The notes under the pieces are model-generated. The model was given only the letters and a program-made list of their open reading frames with translations, did no database searches and was not told the origin of the DNA. This document shows, piece after piece, positions 33,464-42,568 of a stretch of 64,000 nucleotides of DNA (position 1 is its first letter; every line of letters starts with the position of its first letter). Source of the stretch: UBA3871 sp002392265. Its GTDB lineage: Bacteria > Bacillota > Clostridia > Peptostreptococcales > Anaerovoracaceae. Position numbers and translations under genes: made by a program. The stretch spans positions 1 to 64,000 of the forward strand of contig CAMOGS010000020.1 in assembly GCA_946614255.1 (NCBI GenBank), in the 5' to 3' direction.

Positions 33464-35380
33464 ATGCTGGAGTTTGATTATGACAAAATGCTATTTACCA
33501 TTCCGGCAGATAGACACAGTAAAAAAGAAATAAAAACACTGCTCGAGGCGCATCCCGAGATAGAGTTCGTCTCTATCGTGGGAATCGACCTCGGCGGTAA
33601 CGATACCGACGAAAAGATACCGGTAAGACTCTTCCTGGAAAATATGGACAACCTCCTAAAGCACGGCGTCCAGACAGACGGTTCCAGCGTAGTGCTGCCA
33701 AAGATAGCGCAGCTTAATAACGCAAAGGTAGATATCATACCGGATACCGAAGTCAACTGGTATGTGGATTACAACTATAAAAACATAGACAGAGCTACAG
33801 GTCTTCCGATCGGAACACTTCGCATTCCGGCCTTTCTGCTTCACAACGACACAAACGAGGTCGGATCGAGGGTAATCCTACGGGATGCGATAAAGAACTT
33901 CAAAGAAGATCTGAAGGAACTGATAAAAGAAAATCCGTACGTTTGCGAGTATCTGCCGATTGACAGCGCAGAAGATATTGAGGACATTATCCTGACCTCT
34001 GCCACAGAGCTGGAGTTTTGGGTAAAGACACCGGATGATGAAGCAGACCGCGAGCAGCTTTCAACAGCTCAGATTCTGAAAGAGCAGTACTGGAAGAGAA
34101 CTATCGGTCCGGTCCGCACCGCCCTTGAAGATTCCCTCATTATTCTCGACCGTTACGGATTCGAGATGGAGATGGGACACAAGGAAGTAGGCGGTGTAAA
34201 GGCAAAGATGGGCAACTCCGGAAATTACGACCACGTAATGGAGCAGCTCGAAATTGACTGGAAATATGCCGATGCGATGCAGGCAGCGGACAACGAAAAT
34301 ATGGTAAAGTATGTCGTAAGAGATATATTCAGATGCCATGGCCTGGAGGTTTCCTTTATGGCAAAGCCTGTGCCGGGCGTAGCCGGAAGCGGTGCGCATA
34401 CCCACATGGGAATTGCCGTAAGCCTGAAGGACGGCCGCAAGGTAAACCTCTTCTCAGCGCTTAATCCAAAGGAAGATTACCTGAGCCCTATCGGCTTTGG
34501 CGCGCTGGCAGGCATATTAAAGAACTACGAAGTAATCAATCCTTTCGTAAGCTCGACAAACGATGCGTTCAACCGCTTAAAGCCGGGCTTTGAAGCGCCG
34601 GTTTGTATAGTAACATCTCTCGGACGTGCCGTAGAGATGCCTTCGAGAAACCGTACAGTACTGGTGGGACTGGTCAGAGACGCCAGCTCTTCGATGGCGA
34701 CGCGCTTTGAGCTGAGATCGCCTAACCCGCGCAGCAACACTTATCTGGTTATCGCAGCGGGCTATATGGCTATGCTCGATGGTATAAAAGCAGCGCTCGA
34801 GGCAAAGAAGACACCAAAAGATCTTCTGGCAAGCATCAGCAAGAAGTACGGCGAAGAGGACTTCTACCTCGAAAGAGACAGAGAGTACCGCAGCGAGTGT
34901 GACGTTTTCGAAGAGTACACACCGGAGGAGCGCGACAAGCTCTTTGGCATTGCACCGCGCACCGTTTGGGAAAATATCAACGCTTTCGAGAAGTATCCGG
35001 AGCGCCTTGAGATTTTCAAGCGCGACGACGTAATGACCGAGCTGGTGCTAGAGTCGTACAAGGAAGCGACCATCCACCAGTGGGCACTGGAGCTTCGCAA
35101 CAGAATACTTCCGAACACTATGGAAATCATCCGCAGGTGCCGCAAAAAGCACAATGACAATGACTGCACGAACTACGATGTAGCGAACTGGATGCACATT
35201 GCAGAGCTGCGCGACGCTATCGGACGCGACAGTCTCGAGAGAACTTCGATGATTACACGCATCACGGAAGCGCTCGATGCCGAGGCGTTTGACCTCGCAT
35301 CAGACCTTCAGATTGAGTGTCAGCGCATGGTTGATGACCTCAGAATGGCTTACGCGATGTACGAAAAGAATTTGTTTTAA
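33464..35380 (+). CDS. Glutamine synthetase family protein, extended form
   Basis: About 638 residues against about 450 for ordinary type I enzymes. I start at the ATG five bases after GGAGG; an in-frame ATG 12 bp upstream actually contributes to that ribosome site. The beta-grasp N-domain (about 40-110) is followed by the catalytic domain with ATELEFW, MEMGHKEVGGVKAKMGNSG, GAHTHMGIA (metal/ammonium site region) and TRFELRSPNPRSNTYL (the R-x-E-x-R type signature). About 170 extra C-terminal residues form a helical region (LVLESYKEATIHQWALELRN). Probably makes glutamine from glutamate, ammonia and ATP, but a gamma-glutamyl ligase for another amine cannot be excluded. Confidence 0.88.
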   Translation: MLEFDYDKMLFTIPADRHSKKEIKTLLEAHPEIEFVSIVGIDLGGNDTDEKIPVRLFLENMDNLLKHGVQTDGSSVVLPKIAQLNNAKVDIIPDTEVNWYVDYNYKNIDRATGLPIGTLRIPAFLLHNDTNEVGSRVILRDAIKNFKEDLKELIKENPYVCEYLPIDSAEDIEDIILTSATELEFWVKTPDDEADREQLSTAQILKEQYWKRTIGPVRTALEDSLIILDRYGFEMEMGHKEVGGVKAKMGNSGNYDHVMEQLEIDWKYADAMQAADNENMVKYVVRDIFRCHGLEVSFMAKPVPGVAGSGAHTHMGIAVSLKDGRKVNLFSALNPKEDYLSPIGFGALAGILKNYEVINPFVSSTNDAFNRLKPGFEAPVCIVTSLGRAVEMPSRNRTVLVGLVRDASSSMATRFELRSPNPRSNTYLVIAAGYMAMLDGIKAALEAKKTPKDLLASISKKYGEEDFYLERDREYRSECDVFEEYTPEERDKLFGIAPRTVWENINAFEKYPERLEIFKRDDVMTELVLESYKEATIHQWALELRNRILPNTMEIIRRCRKKHNDNDCTNYDVANWMHIAELRDAIGRDSLERTSMITRITEALDAEAFDLASDLQIECQRMVDDLRMAYAMYEKNLF

Positions 35381-35444
35381 ATCAGGCAGGCGGTAGCCCA
35401 TGCCGCCACATAAAATAAATACAAGTAATACTAAGGAGAATACA

Positions 35445-36725
35445 ATGTTAGACATTAAACGCATCAGAGAAGATTATGAGGGCGTCAAGGCTGCTGTTGA
35501 GAGAAGATGCAAGGGCGATTTTGGCATCAGCAAGATTCCTGCACTCGATGAGAAGCGCAGAGCGGTTCTCGCAGAGGTAGAGGCTATGAAGAGCAAGCAG
35601 AATCAGGTTTCAAAGCTCATCCCTCAAAAGAAAAAGGCCGGTGAAGATACTACCGAAATCATGGCTGAAATGAAGGAGCTTTCCGAGAACATCAAAAAGC
35701 TCGATGCAGAGGTGGCTCAGATTGAAGAGGATCTCCGCGACGCGCTCCTGAACGTTCCAAACACTCCAAATCCTGAAGTTCAGATTGGTGAGGACGATAG
35801 CGCAAACGTAGAGCTCCGCAAGGTGGGAGAACCTACAAAGTTTGATTTCGAAGCAAAGGCTCACTGGGATGTCGGAACAGATCTCGACATTCTCGATTTC
35901 GAAAGAGCATCAAAGATTGCAGGCACCAGATTTACTGTTTACAAGGGCCTCGGTGCTCGCCTCGAGAGAGCCGTAATGAATTTCATGCTCGACCTGCACA
36001 CAATCGACCAGGATTACACTGAAATTCTGCCGCCTTTCATGGTAAACCGTGCAGCTATGACAGGCACAGGCCAGCTGCCGAAGTTTGAAGAGGATATGTT
36101 CTATGTTCCTCAGAAGGACTTCTTCCTGATTCCTACAGCAGAGGTTCCTGTAACAAACCTCCGCGCTCAGGAGATTATCGACGAAGCTGAGCTTCCTATT
36201 TATTATACCGCTTACACTCCTTGCTTCAGAGCTGAAGCAGGCTCCGCAGGCCGCGACACCAGAGGCCTCATCCGCCAGCACCAGTTCAACAAGGTTGAGC
36301 TCGTAAAATTTGTAAAGCCTGAAACCAGCTATGCTGAGCTTGAAAGCCTCACAAACGACGCTGAGGAAGTATTAAAGCAGCTCGGTCTGCCGTACAGAGT
36401 AGTTCGTCTTTCTACAGGCGATCTCGGATTCAGCTCGGCAATGACATACGATATCGAGGTTTGGATGCCTTCATACGGCAGATATGTAGAGATTTCTTCC
36501 TGCTCGAACTTCGAGAGCTATCAGGCAAGACGCGCAAACATCCGCTTCAGACCTTCCGAAAAGGGTTCAAAGCCGGGGTTCGTGGATACATTAAACGGTT
36601 CGGGACTTGCAATCGGTCGTACTACTGCGGCAATTCTCGAAAATTACCAGCAGGCTGACGGTTCTGTTATCATCCCTGAAGTACTTCGCAAGTACATGGG
36701 CGGCGTAGAAAAGATTTCTAAATAG
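35445..36725 (+). CDS. serS: Seryl-tRNA synthetase
   Basis: About 426 residues, the normal length. Start chosen at the ATG after AAGGAG (frame open 15 codons upstream). The N-terminal antiparallel coiled-coil arm for tRNA-Ser (about 1-100, with SKLIPQKKKAGEDTTEIMAE) precedes the class II core: motif 2 TPCFRAEAGSAGRDTRGLIR and motif 3 LNGSGLAIGRTTAAILEN. Charges tRNA-Ser with serine. There is no T-box leader upstream; it lies 64 bp after the glutamine synthetase gene, with only a small hairpin (GGCGG/CCGCC) between. Confidence 0.98.
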   Translation: MLDIKRIREDYEGVKAAVERRCKGDFGISKIPALDEKRRAVLAEVEAMKSKQNQVSKLIPQKKKAGEDTTEIMAEMKELSENIKKLDAEVAQIEEDLRDALLNVPNTPNPEVQIGEDDSANVELRKVGEPTKFDFEAKAHWDVGTDLDILDFERASKIAGTRFTVYKGLGARLERAVMNFMLDLHTIDQDYTEILPPFMVNRAAMTGTGQLPKFEEDMFYVPQKDFFLIPTAEVPVTNLRAQEIIDEAELPIYYTAYTPCFRAEAGSAGRDTRGLIRQHQFNKVELVKFVKPETSYAELESLTNDAEEVLKQLGLPYRVVRLSTGDLGFSSAMTYDIEVWMPSYGRYVEISSCSNFESYQARRANIRFRPSEKGSKPGFVDTLNGSGLAIGRTTAAILENYQQADGSVIIPEVLRKYMGGVEKISK

Positions 36726-36788
36726 CAGCTGTAACAGATGTAATCTGTAAAAATGACATATTGAAAAAGATTAAAAAAGAATCGTAGA

Positions 36789-36820
36789 TTGAGGGCAGGC
36801 ATTGGCTGCCCTCAATTAAT
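36789..36820 (+). terminator. Probable terminator after serS
   Basis: 10-bp perfect stem TTGAGGGCAG/CTGCCCTCAA with a 7-nt loop, but followed only by TTAAT, so it is a weak intrinsic terminator. A dispersed repeat follows within 15 bp and may complete the job. Confidence 0.55.
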
Positions 36821-36828
36821 ACCAAAAA

Positions 36829-36889
36829 AGGCGAATTTAGGGACAGGCACCAAATTGGAAAAAAGGCGAATTTGGTGCCTGTCCCCAGA
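36829..36889. repeat. Dispersed palindromic repeat, copy 4
   Basis: A 19-bp stem with one mismatch (36838-36856 with 36869-36887) and the loop GGAAAAAAGGCG shared with copies 2 and 3. Its right edge reaches to about 15 bp before the next start codon, and the ribosome site of that gene (GGAAAGG) sits just beyond the repeat. Confidence 0.95.
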
Positions 36890-36904
36890 TTGGAAAGGAC
36901 GGGA

Positions 36905-38338
36905 ATGGGAAACACAAAAACGCCGATAACAGGCTTTCTTACAGAAAATGCGGATGTGGGTTACGCCTCGTTTCATATGCCTGGGCATAAAGGCGCAGAA
37001 ATTTACAGGGAATTTGGTTACGGCGAATTCCTCGAAAAAATGATGGACTGCGATATCACCGAGGTCATCGGCGCGGACAATCTGTTCAAAGCCGAAGGAA
37101 TAATAAAAGAGGTACGCGAAAGCTACGCCCGTCTTTACGGCGCACGCGATTCCTACCTGCTCGTAAACGGCACCAGCGGGGGGCTGATTGCGGCAATACT
37201 GTCTGCAGTTCCGCGCGGCGGAAAGATCATAATGGCACGTAATTCGCACAAATCGATTTTCAATGCGCTGCGTCTGGGCAGCATACACCCTGTTTACGCC
37301 TACCCCGAAATGATAGAGGAATGCGGCATCACAGGCGAAATTGCAACGGGAGAAATAAAGAGACTCCTTTCGGAGAATCCTGACGCAGCCGCTGTAATCC
37401 TGCCAAGCCCGAACTACTACGGAATCTGCTCGGACATCGCCTCCATCGCAGAAGCAGTACACGCTGCAGGAAAGGTGCTGATTGTCGACCAGGCCCACGG
37501 AGCGCATTTAAAGCTCTTTGACGGTATATGGGACGAAATGCCGAAATGCGCTGAAGACTGTGGCGCGGATATTGTCGTAAACAGCACACACAAAACGCTT
37601 GCTTCGTTTACACAGTCTGCGGTACTTAATCTTTGCTCGGACAGAGTGTCAAAGCTCGTGCTTGAAGACAGACTCCAGATGATTGAAAGCTCCAGCCCGT
37701 CATATCTTTTAATGGCGAGCCTCGACATCAATGCCGCGATTCTTTCGGAGCACGGAAAAGAGCTTGCGAAGAGATGGCGCGAGAACCTGGAATACGCATG
37801 GAATCGTCTATCGCAAATAGACGGTCTGAACATAATGAAGGCGCCGCGCCTAGACATGACAAAGCTTAATTTGGACATGAGCGCACTCGGCCTCACTGGC
37901 GGCATGCTCGAGGATGAGCTGATGAAATACAGGGTTCGTGCAGAGCTTACGACGGGCAATATCCTGATGGGAATGACCGGAATCGGCGGCAGACGCGAGC
38001 ACTACGAGCGTCTTGCAGCCGCACTTGAGGACATCGCTAAAAGGCAGAAGGCATCAAAGGCAACGCCTATCGTAAATAGACGAAGCGATAGCGAAATTCA
38101 AGCCTACGCTGCGCTTGAGCTTTGCGAAGTGCCACAGGATGGAAGACCTGTGCCGCTGAAAGACGCAGCCGGGCTTATCTGCACAGGCGCAATCATTCCT
38201 TACCCACCGGGGATACCTATTGCCTGCCCGGGAGAGAGACTGACCCCGGAGCTTATCGCTTATACGGAAAACCTCATCGCCCGCGGCGAAAAGGTCATCG
38301 GCGTCTCGGAGAGCGGTGACATTCTCACCGGAGAATGA
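36905..38338 (+). CDS. Orn/Lys/Arg decarboxylase family PLP enzyme
   Basis: About 477 residues, the short (Bacillus SpeA/YaaO-like) form without the N-terminal wing domain. HMPGHK near residue 20 and the PLP-binding NSTHKT with Lys about 230 identify the major domain of the Orn/Lys/Arg decarboxylases; DQAHGAH carries the cofactor-binding Asp. Probably decarboxylates arginine, lysine or ornithine to a polyamine or diamine; the substrate is not certain. The start is the ATG after GGAAAGG; upstream codons in frame come from the repeat and are rejected. Monocistronic by spacing. Confidence 0.9.
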   Translation: MGNTKTPITGFLTENADVGYASFHMPGHKGAEIYREFGYGEFLEKMMDCDITEVIGADNLFKAEGIIKEVRESYARLYGARDSYLLVNGTSGGLIAAILSAVPRGGKIIMARNSHKSIFNALRLGSIHPVYAYPEMIEECGITGEIATGEIKRLLSENPDAAAVILPSPNYYGICSDIASIAEAVHAAGKVLIVDQAHGAHLKLFDGIWDEMPKCAEDCGADIVVNSTHKTLASFTQSAVLNLCSDRVSKLVLEDRLQMIESSSPSYLLMASLDINAAILSEHGKELAKRWRENLEYAWNRLSQIDGLNIMKAPRLDMTKLNLDMSALGLTGGMLEDELMKYRVRAELTTGNILMGMTGIGGRREHYERLAAALEDIAKRQKASKATPIVNRRSDSEIQAYAALELCEVPQDGRPVPLKDAAGLICTGAIIPYPPGIPIACPGERLTPELIAYTENLIARGEKVIGVSESGDILTGE

Positions 38339-38372
38339 CGGCACAGCAAATGAAAATAACCCCCCGGGGAGT

Positions 38373-38401
38373 TTCTCAAGCCTTCCTTTTTCTGTTATAA
38401 T
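38373..38401 (+). promoter_or_regulatory. Promoter of the ABC importer operon
   Basis: TTCTCA, 17 bp, TATAAT. I see no cobalamin or molybdenum riboswitch fold in the roughly 70-nt leader, though a short motif could be missed. Confidence 0.55.
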
Positions 38402-38473
38402 TCGCTTTGAGTGGCGTAAATTACGTGCACGGAAAATCAAGAGGATAAAATACAGAAAGGGAAGGCTATTGTA

Positions 38474-39577
38474 ATGAAAAAGATTCTTTCAATTTTACTG
38501 GCGCTGACCATGGTCTTTGCCATGGCTGCATGCGGAGCAACCGACACACCTGCGGATAACGGCTCCGAGACAAGGACATTTACGGATGGTATCGGCCGCG
38601 TGGTAGAGATTCCGGCAACAATCGAACGTATCGTGCCTCTCGGCAATACTCCGAGAATGTGCGTATACCTCGGATTGGCTGACAAGTTCGTCGGCATCGG
38701 CGAGTGCGAAATCGCTTCAAGCCCTATTATGGCTTATGCTTATCCGCATCGCGAAGAATGGGCACAGCTCCCGAATGTTGGAACCGACGCTATGGGCGAG
38801 ACCGCTTATTATGCCGAGGAAATCATCCAGGCAGCACCTGACATCATCCTTTGCAACTATACAGCAGATGTTGCTGACAACATTCAGAACCAGACAGGTA
38901 TCCCTGTAGTAGCCGTTCCTGAAGCAAATTTGTTCAGCCCTGAATACGAGGAATGCTTCCGCACTCTTGGCGATGCATGCGGCGTTTCCGAAAGAGCTGA
39001 AGAAGTAATCTCTTACATCAACGACAGCCTTGCGGACCTCGACAGCCGCACAAAGGACATTCCTGAAGAGGGCAAACCGACCGTTCTCGGTGCAGGTGCT
39101 ACATTCAAGGGCTCACACAGTATTGATGGTGTTTATACCAACTACAGTGTATTCGAAACTCTCCACGCAAATGATGTGGCTGACGGCATAAGCGGTCAGA
39201 CAGGTTCAAGCGGCGTAATGGTAGACCGCGAGCAGATCATCGCATGGGACCCGGATATGATTTTCTTTGATGCAGGTTCCATGGAGCTCGTTCGCAACGA
39301 TTACGCAGACAATCCGGGATATTTCAAGCAGTTAAAGGCTGTAAAGAACGGCGAGCTGTACCAGTGGCCAAACTCAACCTATCACTGGTCAAATGTAGAG
39401 ATTCCTCTCGTTTCTTCATATTTTGTAGGATCGCTTCTCTATCCTGAAGCATTTGCCGACATCGATTTCGATGCAAAGGCAGCTGAAATTTTCACATTCT
39501 TTATCGGCGAGCCTGATTACCTCCAGGTCTTAAAGGATGCAGGTGCAGGCTACGGTAAGGTAACTCTCGGAGACTAA
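38474..39577 (+). CDS. Metal-chelate ABC transporter substrate-binding lipoprotein
   Basis: A 367-residue lipoprotein: MKKILSILLALTMVFAMAAC, with Cys 20 as the lipidated residue. The rest fits the periplasmic binding fold of the FepB/BtuF type (IGRVVEIPATIERIVPLGNT, later PDIILCNYTADVADN), which binds siderophores, haem or cobalamins and hands them to FecCD-type permeases. It is the first gene of four in tight order. The FmdE gene at the end hints at a molybdenum/tungsten or other metal cofactor role, but the ligand cannot be read from the sequence. Confidence 0.9.
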   Translation: MKKILSILLALTMVFAMAACGATDTPADNGSETRTFTDGIGRVVEIPATIERIVPLGNTPRMCVYLGLADKFVGIGECEIASSPIMAYAYPHREEWAQLPNVGTDAMGETAYYAEEIIQAAPDIILCNYTADVADNIQNQTGIPVVAVPEANLFSPEYEECFRTLGDACGVSERAEEVISYINDSLADLDSRTKDIPEEGKPTVLGAGATFKGSHSIDGVYTNYSVFETLHANDVADGISGQTGSSGVMVDREQIIAWDPDMIFFDAGSMELVRNDYADNPGYFKQLKAVKNGELYQWPNSTYHWSNVEIPLVSSYFVGSLLYPEAFADIDFDAKAAEIFTFFIGEPDYLQVLKDAGAGYGKVTLGD

Positions 39578-39579
39578 AA

Positions 39580-40659
39580 ATGGGTAAAACTCTCAACGAA
39601 AATCTTCTGGCATACAACAGATATGCGGGGCGAAAAAAGTTAACGCTTGCAATATCCGTCATAGCTATGATTTTTGTTGCACTGTACGCAGTCGGCGTCG
39701 GGTCTATACAGATTCCGATGTCGGAGATTGTGAAAGTTCTTTGCGGCGGCGGAGACAATCTGTCACGAACCACTATATTGAACATCCGCCTACCGCGAGT
39801 AGTTGCGGCAATTCTCGTTGGTGCGTCGCTTGCGGCCGCCGGCGTTGTTATGCAATGCGTTCTGCGAAATCCGCTTGCGTCGGCCTCGACACTAGGCGTA
39901 TCGCAGGGCGCAGCGTTTGGTGCAGCTTTCGGTATTGTGGTCTTTGGCGGTGGCGTAGTCAATTCGGCGACAGCGACTTCCGCAATCACCATCAACAATC
40001 CGTACATTGTAACATTGTGCGCCTTTGTGTGCGGAACGTTTGCGACAGCGGTAATTATCGCGATTTCGCAGTTCAAAAAAGATGTGGGGCCGGGAGGCCT
40101 TATTCTGGCGGGCGTTGCCATGAGCTCGCTCTTTGCGGGCGGAAGCACGCTGCTCCAATATTTCACCGACGACACAAAGCTTGGGGCTATCGTTTTCTGG
40201 ACCTTTGGTAACCTTGGCAGCACGAACTGGACGGAACTTTTGATCTTGGCGTGTGCACTCACACTGTCCATGTTATATTTTATGTTCAACCGCTGGAACT
40301 ACAACGCTATGGAAGCGGGCGCCGATACGGCAAAGAGCCTCGGTGTAAACACTCGCAGCGTGATGCTGGTCAGTATGGGGATTTGCTCGCTTCTCGCGGC
40401 TACGGCAGTATCGTTTGTAGGAATTATCAGTTTTGTGGGCCTCGTGGCACCACACATAATGCGCAGGTTTGTGGGCAACGACTATCGCTATCTTTTGGTG
40501 GCATCCGCTTTTGCGGGCGCGCTCCTTTTGATTCTTGCGGATACGGTCGGCCGCTCCGTGGTGGCGCCGGTAATTTTGCCGATAGGTGCCCTGACATCGT
40601 TCCTCGGCGCGCCGATGTTCCTGTTCCTGCTTTTTAAGGGGGTGGGACGCAATGGTTGA
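39580..40659 (+). CDS. FecCD-family ABC permease
   Basis: A 359-residue integral membrane protein with about nine or ten helices. Family motifs RLPRVVAAILVGASLAAAG and NPLASASTLGVSQGAAFGAA are near the N-terminus, and FVGLVAPHIMRR, which contacts the ATPase, lies in the last third. It starts 3 bp after the binding protein stop and ends overlapping the ATPase by 8 bp, so all three form one importer of a siderophore-like or cobalamin-like compound. Confidence 0.95.
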   Translation: MGKTLNENLLAYNRYAGRKKLTLAISVIAMIFVALYAVGVGSIQIPMSEIVKVLCGGGDNLSRTTILNIRLPRVVAAILVGASLAAAGVVMQCVLRNPLASASTLGVSQGAAFGAAFGIVVFGGGVVNSATATSAITINNPYIVTLCAFVCGTFATAVIIAISQFKKDVGPGGLILAGVAMSSLFAGGSTLLQYFTDDTKLGAIVFWTFGNLGSTNWTELLILACALTLSMLYFMFNRWNYNAMEAGADTAKSLGVNTRSVMLVSMGICSLLAATAVSFVGIISFVGLVAPHIMRRFVGNDYRYLLVASAFAGALLLILADTVGRSVVAPVILPIGALTSFLGAPMFLFLLFKGVGRNG

Positions 40660-41419
40660 GGTTAAAAATATCAACTACGCTTACAAAGCGGGCGCAGAAA
40701 ATGTGCTCGACGGAGTAAGCTTTGACATCGGAGCGGGAGAATGCCTGGCGGTGCTTGGAAACAACGGTGCGGGAAAGAGTACGCTTCTAAAATGTATAGA
40801 CCGAATTAATCCGACTGTGGGTGCCACGGTGACGGTTGCCGGCAAGGATGTTTTTTCGATGACAAGCCGTGATATGGCGCAGCATATCGCTTATGTGCCG
40901 CAAAATACGACCGTGGTAAATATGACAGTTTTTGATGCGGTGCTGCTCGGCAGAAAGCCTTATATCAAGTGGGACACCACCGAAGAGGACAGAGAAATTG
41001 CGATGGGAATCATCGAGCGAATGGGGCTCGAGAAATATATCCTTCGCAACGTTTCCGAGCTTTCCGGCGGGGAAGCGCAAAGGGTTATGCTGGCGCGTGC
41101 ATTGGCGCAGGAACCGAAGCTGCTCCTTCTCGACGAGCCAACAAGCAATCTCGACCCGCGCAATCAGCATGATGTAATGCAGACCGTGCAGAAAATTGCG
41201 CGCGAGCACCAAATCTGCGTTATTACGATTTTGCATGACCTAAACCTCGCCATACGTTATTGCGACAGGTTCCTTTTTCTAAAGGATGCAAAGGTCTATG
41301 CATGCGGTGAACGCGAGGTAATGACTGCAAGCAACATAGAGGCGGTGTACGGCATGCATGTACATATTGAAAATTACGGAGGGGTGCCGGTTATAATACC
41401 GTTCCCGGATGTTAAATAA
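40652..41419 (+). CDS. ABC transporter ATP-binding protein (FepC/BtuD type)
   Basis: A 255-residue ATPase. Walker A GNNGAGKST (about 36-44), signature LSGGEAQRVMLARALAQ (about 136-152), Walker B LLLLDEPTSNLDP (about 157-169) and the H-loop ILHDLNLA. It powers the FecCD-type permease whose frame it overlaps by 8 bp. FmdE follows after 14 bp. Nothing unusual in the motifs. Confidence 0.96.
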   Translation: MVEVKNINYAYKAGAENVLDGVSFDIGAGECLAVLGNNGAGKSTLLKCIDRINPTVGATVTVAGKDVFSMTSRDMAQHIAYVPQNTTVVNMTVFDAVLLGRKPYIKWDTTEEDREIAMGIIERMGLEKYILRNVSELSGGEAQRVMLARALAQEPKLLLLDEPTSNLDPRNQHDVMQTVQKIAREHQICVITILHDLNLAIRYCDRFLFLKDAKVYACGEREVMTASNIEAVYGMHVHIENYGGVPVIIPFPDVK

Positions 41420-41433
41420 AAGGAGAATTATAA

Positions 41434-41967
41434 ATGATAGATAAAAAAGCTTTGTGGGAAAAGGCGGCTGCATTTCACGGTCACGTCTGCCCGGGACTGA
41501 CTATTGGCTTCAGAGCCGCACTCTATGCGATAGACCTTTTGGGAATTACTTTTTCCGAGGATGAGCAGCTTGTATGCATTACGGAAAATGATGCCTGCGG
41601 AGTTGACGCAATTCAGGCGGTTTTGGGCTGCAGCGTAGGCAAGGGAAACCTCCTCTTCCATATGACCGGCAAGCAGGCGTTTTCCTTCTATAACCGCAAG
41701 ACGGGCAAATCGGTTCGCCTGGTTTTGAGAAAGCCTGTCGGTGAGATGAGCCGTGAAGAGGCGCTGAAATACTACACCGACTGCAAGCAGGAAGACATGT
41801 TCGACGTAAAGGAAACAAAGATTGAAGTGCCGGAGCATGCGCGCATCTTTGAATCCTACACCTGCGAATGCTGCGGTGAGAGCACCGGCGCGAACTGGAT
41901 TCACATATTTGAAGGCAAAAAGCTTTGCACCGACTGCTATAAAAAATATGACCGCTTCAATGTGTAA
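41434..41967 (+). CDS. fmdE: FmdE family protein with C-terminal zinc finger
   Basis: A 177-residue cytoplasmic protein. The FmdE domain has the metal-binding FHGHVCPGLTIG motif (about 14-25) and a conserved Cys (ITENDACGVDA). The C-terminus is a TraR/DksA-like zinc finger (CECCGE ... LCTDCY). In methanogens fmdE lies in a molybdenum formylmethanofuran dehydrogenase operon. Bacterial homologues often accompany ABC importers for molybdate, tungstate or metal chelates, and their biochemistry is poorly known. Here it is the last gene of a siderophore-type importer operon and may handle the imported metal or its chelate. Confidence 0.85.
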   Translation: MIDKKALWEKAAAFHGHVCPGLTIGFRAALYAIDLLGITFSEDEQLVCITENDACGVDAIQAVLGCSVGKGNLLFHMTGKQAFSFYNRKTGKSVRLVLRKPVGEMSREEALKYYTDCKQEDMFDVKETKIEVPEHARIFESYTCECCGESTGANWIHIFEGKKLCTDCYKKYDRFNV

Positions 41968-41999
41968 AGACGGATGCAGGTAAACTCCTCTAAGTAAGG

Positions 42000-42022
42000 C
42001 CCCTCCAAGTGAGGGGTTTTTT
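42000..42022 (+). terminator. Terminator of the importer-fmdE operon
   Basis: 6-bp stem CCCCTC/GAGGGG, 5-nt loop, then six T. Confidence 0.88.
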
Positions 42023-42056
42023 GTTGTCGCTCTCCTCGCTTTGTACTTAATTGTAC

Positions 42057-42085
42057 TTGAAAAAGAACATGCTTTATGATATATT
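42057..42085 (+). promoter_or_regulatory. Promoter of tadA
   Basis: TTGAAA, 17 bp, TATATT. The predicted start near 42091-42093 is only 2-4 nt before the first ATG of tadA, so the message may be leaderless. Confidence 0.65.
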
Positions 42086-42094
42086 AGATTAGTC

Positions 42095-42568
42095 ATGATT
42101 AATTATATGGAATACGCTTTGGAAGAGGCTGAAATATCCGAAAAATTGGGCGAAGTTCCAATCGGAGCAGTCATAGTAAAAGACGGCGAAATAATCGGCA
42201 GAGGGCACAATCTCACCGAGACCTCGAAAGACCCTACAGCGCACGCCGAGATGATGGCAATCAGGCAGGCGGCAAAGGCTCTCGGGGGCTGGAGGCTTAC
42301 AGGCTGCGAGATGTATGTGACCTGCGAGCCGTGCAGTATGTGCGCGGGTGCCATGATCTGGTCCAGAATCAAAAAGGTTCACATCGGGACAATGGATCCA
42401 AAGGCGGGCGCGGCAGGCTCTGTGCTGAATGTTCTTCAGGAGCCAAAGCTGAATCACCACGTAGAAATCGAGACCGATATCATGCAGGGTGAATGCTCGG
42501 CAATACTAAAGAGGTTTTTTAAAACCTTGCGTGAAAAAAACAGACTATCGGAGGATGAAACAAAATGA
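42095..42568 (+). CDS. tadA: tRNA adenosine(34) deaminase TadA
   Basis: A 157-residue zinc deaminase. Catalytic HAEM at about 50 (His zinc ligand, Glu proton shuttle) and PCSMC at about 78-82 (two Cys ligands). It converts A34 to inosine in tRNA-Arg(ACG). No ribosome site precedes either the first ATG or the ATG 12 bp in; both lie just past the predicted transcription start. It overlaps the following gene by 4 nt (ATGA), so translation is coupled. Confidence 0.94.
   Translation: MINYMEYALEEAEISEKLGEVPIGAVIVKDGEIIGRGHNLTETSKDPTAHAEMMAIRQAAKALGGWRLTGCEMYVTCEPCSMCAGAMIWSRIKKVHIGTMDPKAGAAGSVLNVLQEPKLNHHVEIETDIMQGECSAILKRFFKTLREKNRLSEDETK

Noticed and set aside
35381..35444. T-box leader for serS
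   Set aside because: Only 64 bp after the glutamine synthetase gene with a small hairpin; no T-box core or terminator/antiterminator pair.
38340..38473. Cobalamin or molybdenum-cofactor riboswitch before the ABC importer
   Set aside because: No B12-box or other conserved core could be found by eye; the leader after the promoter is too short for a cobalamin riboswitch.
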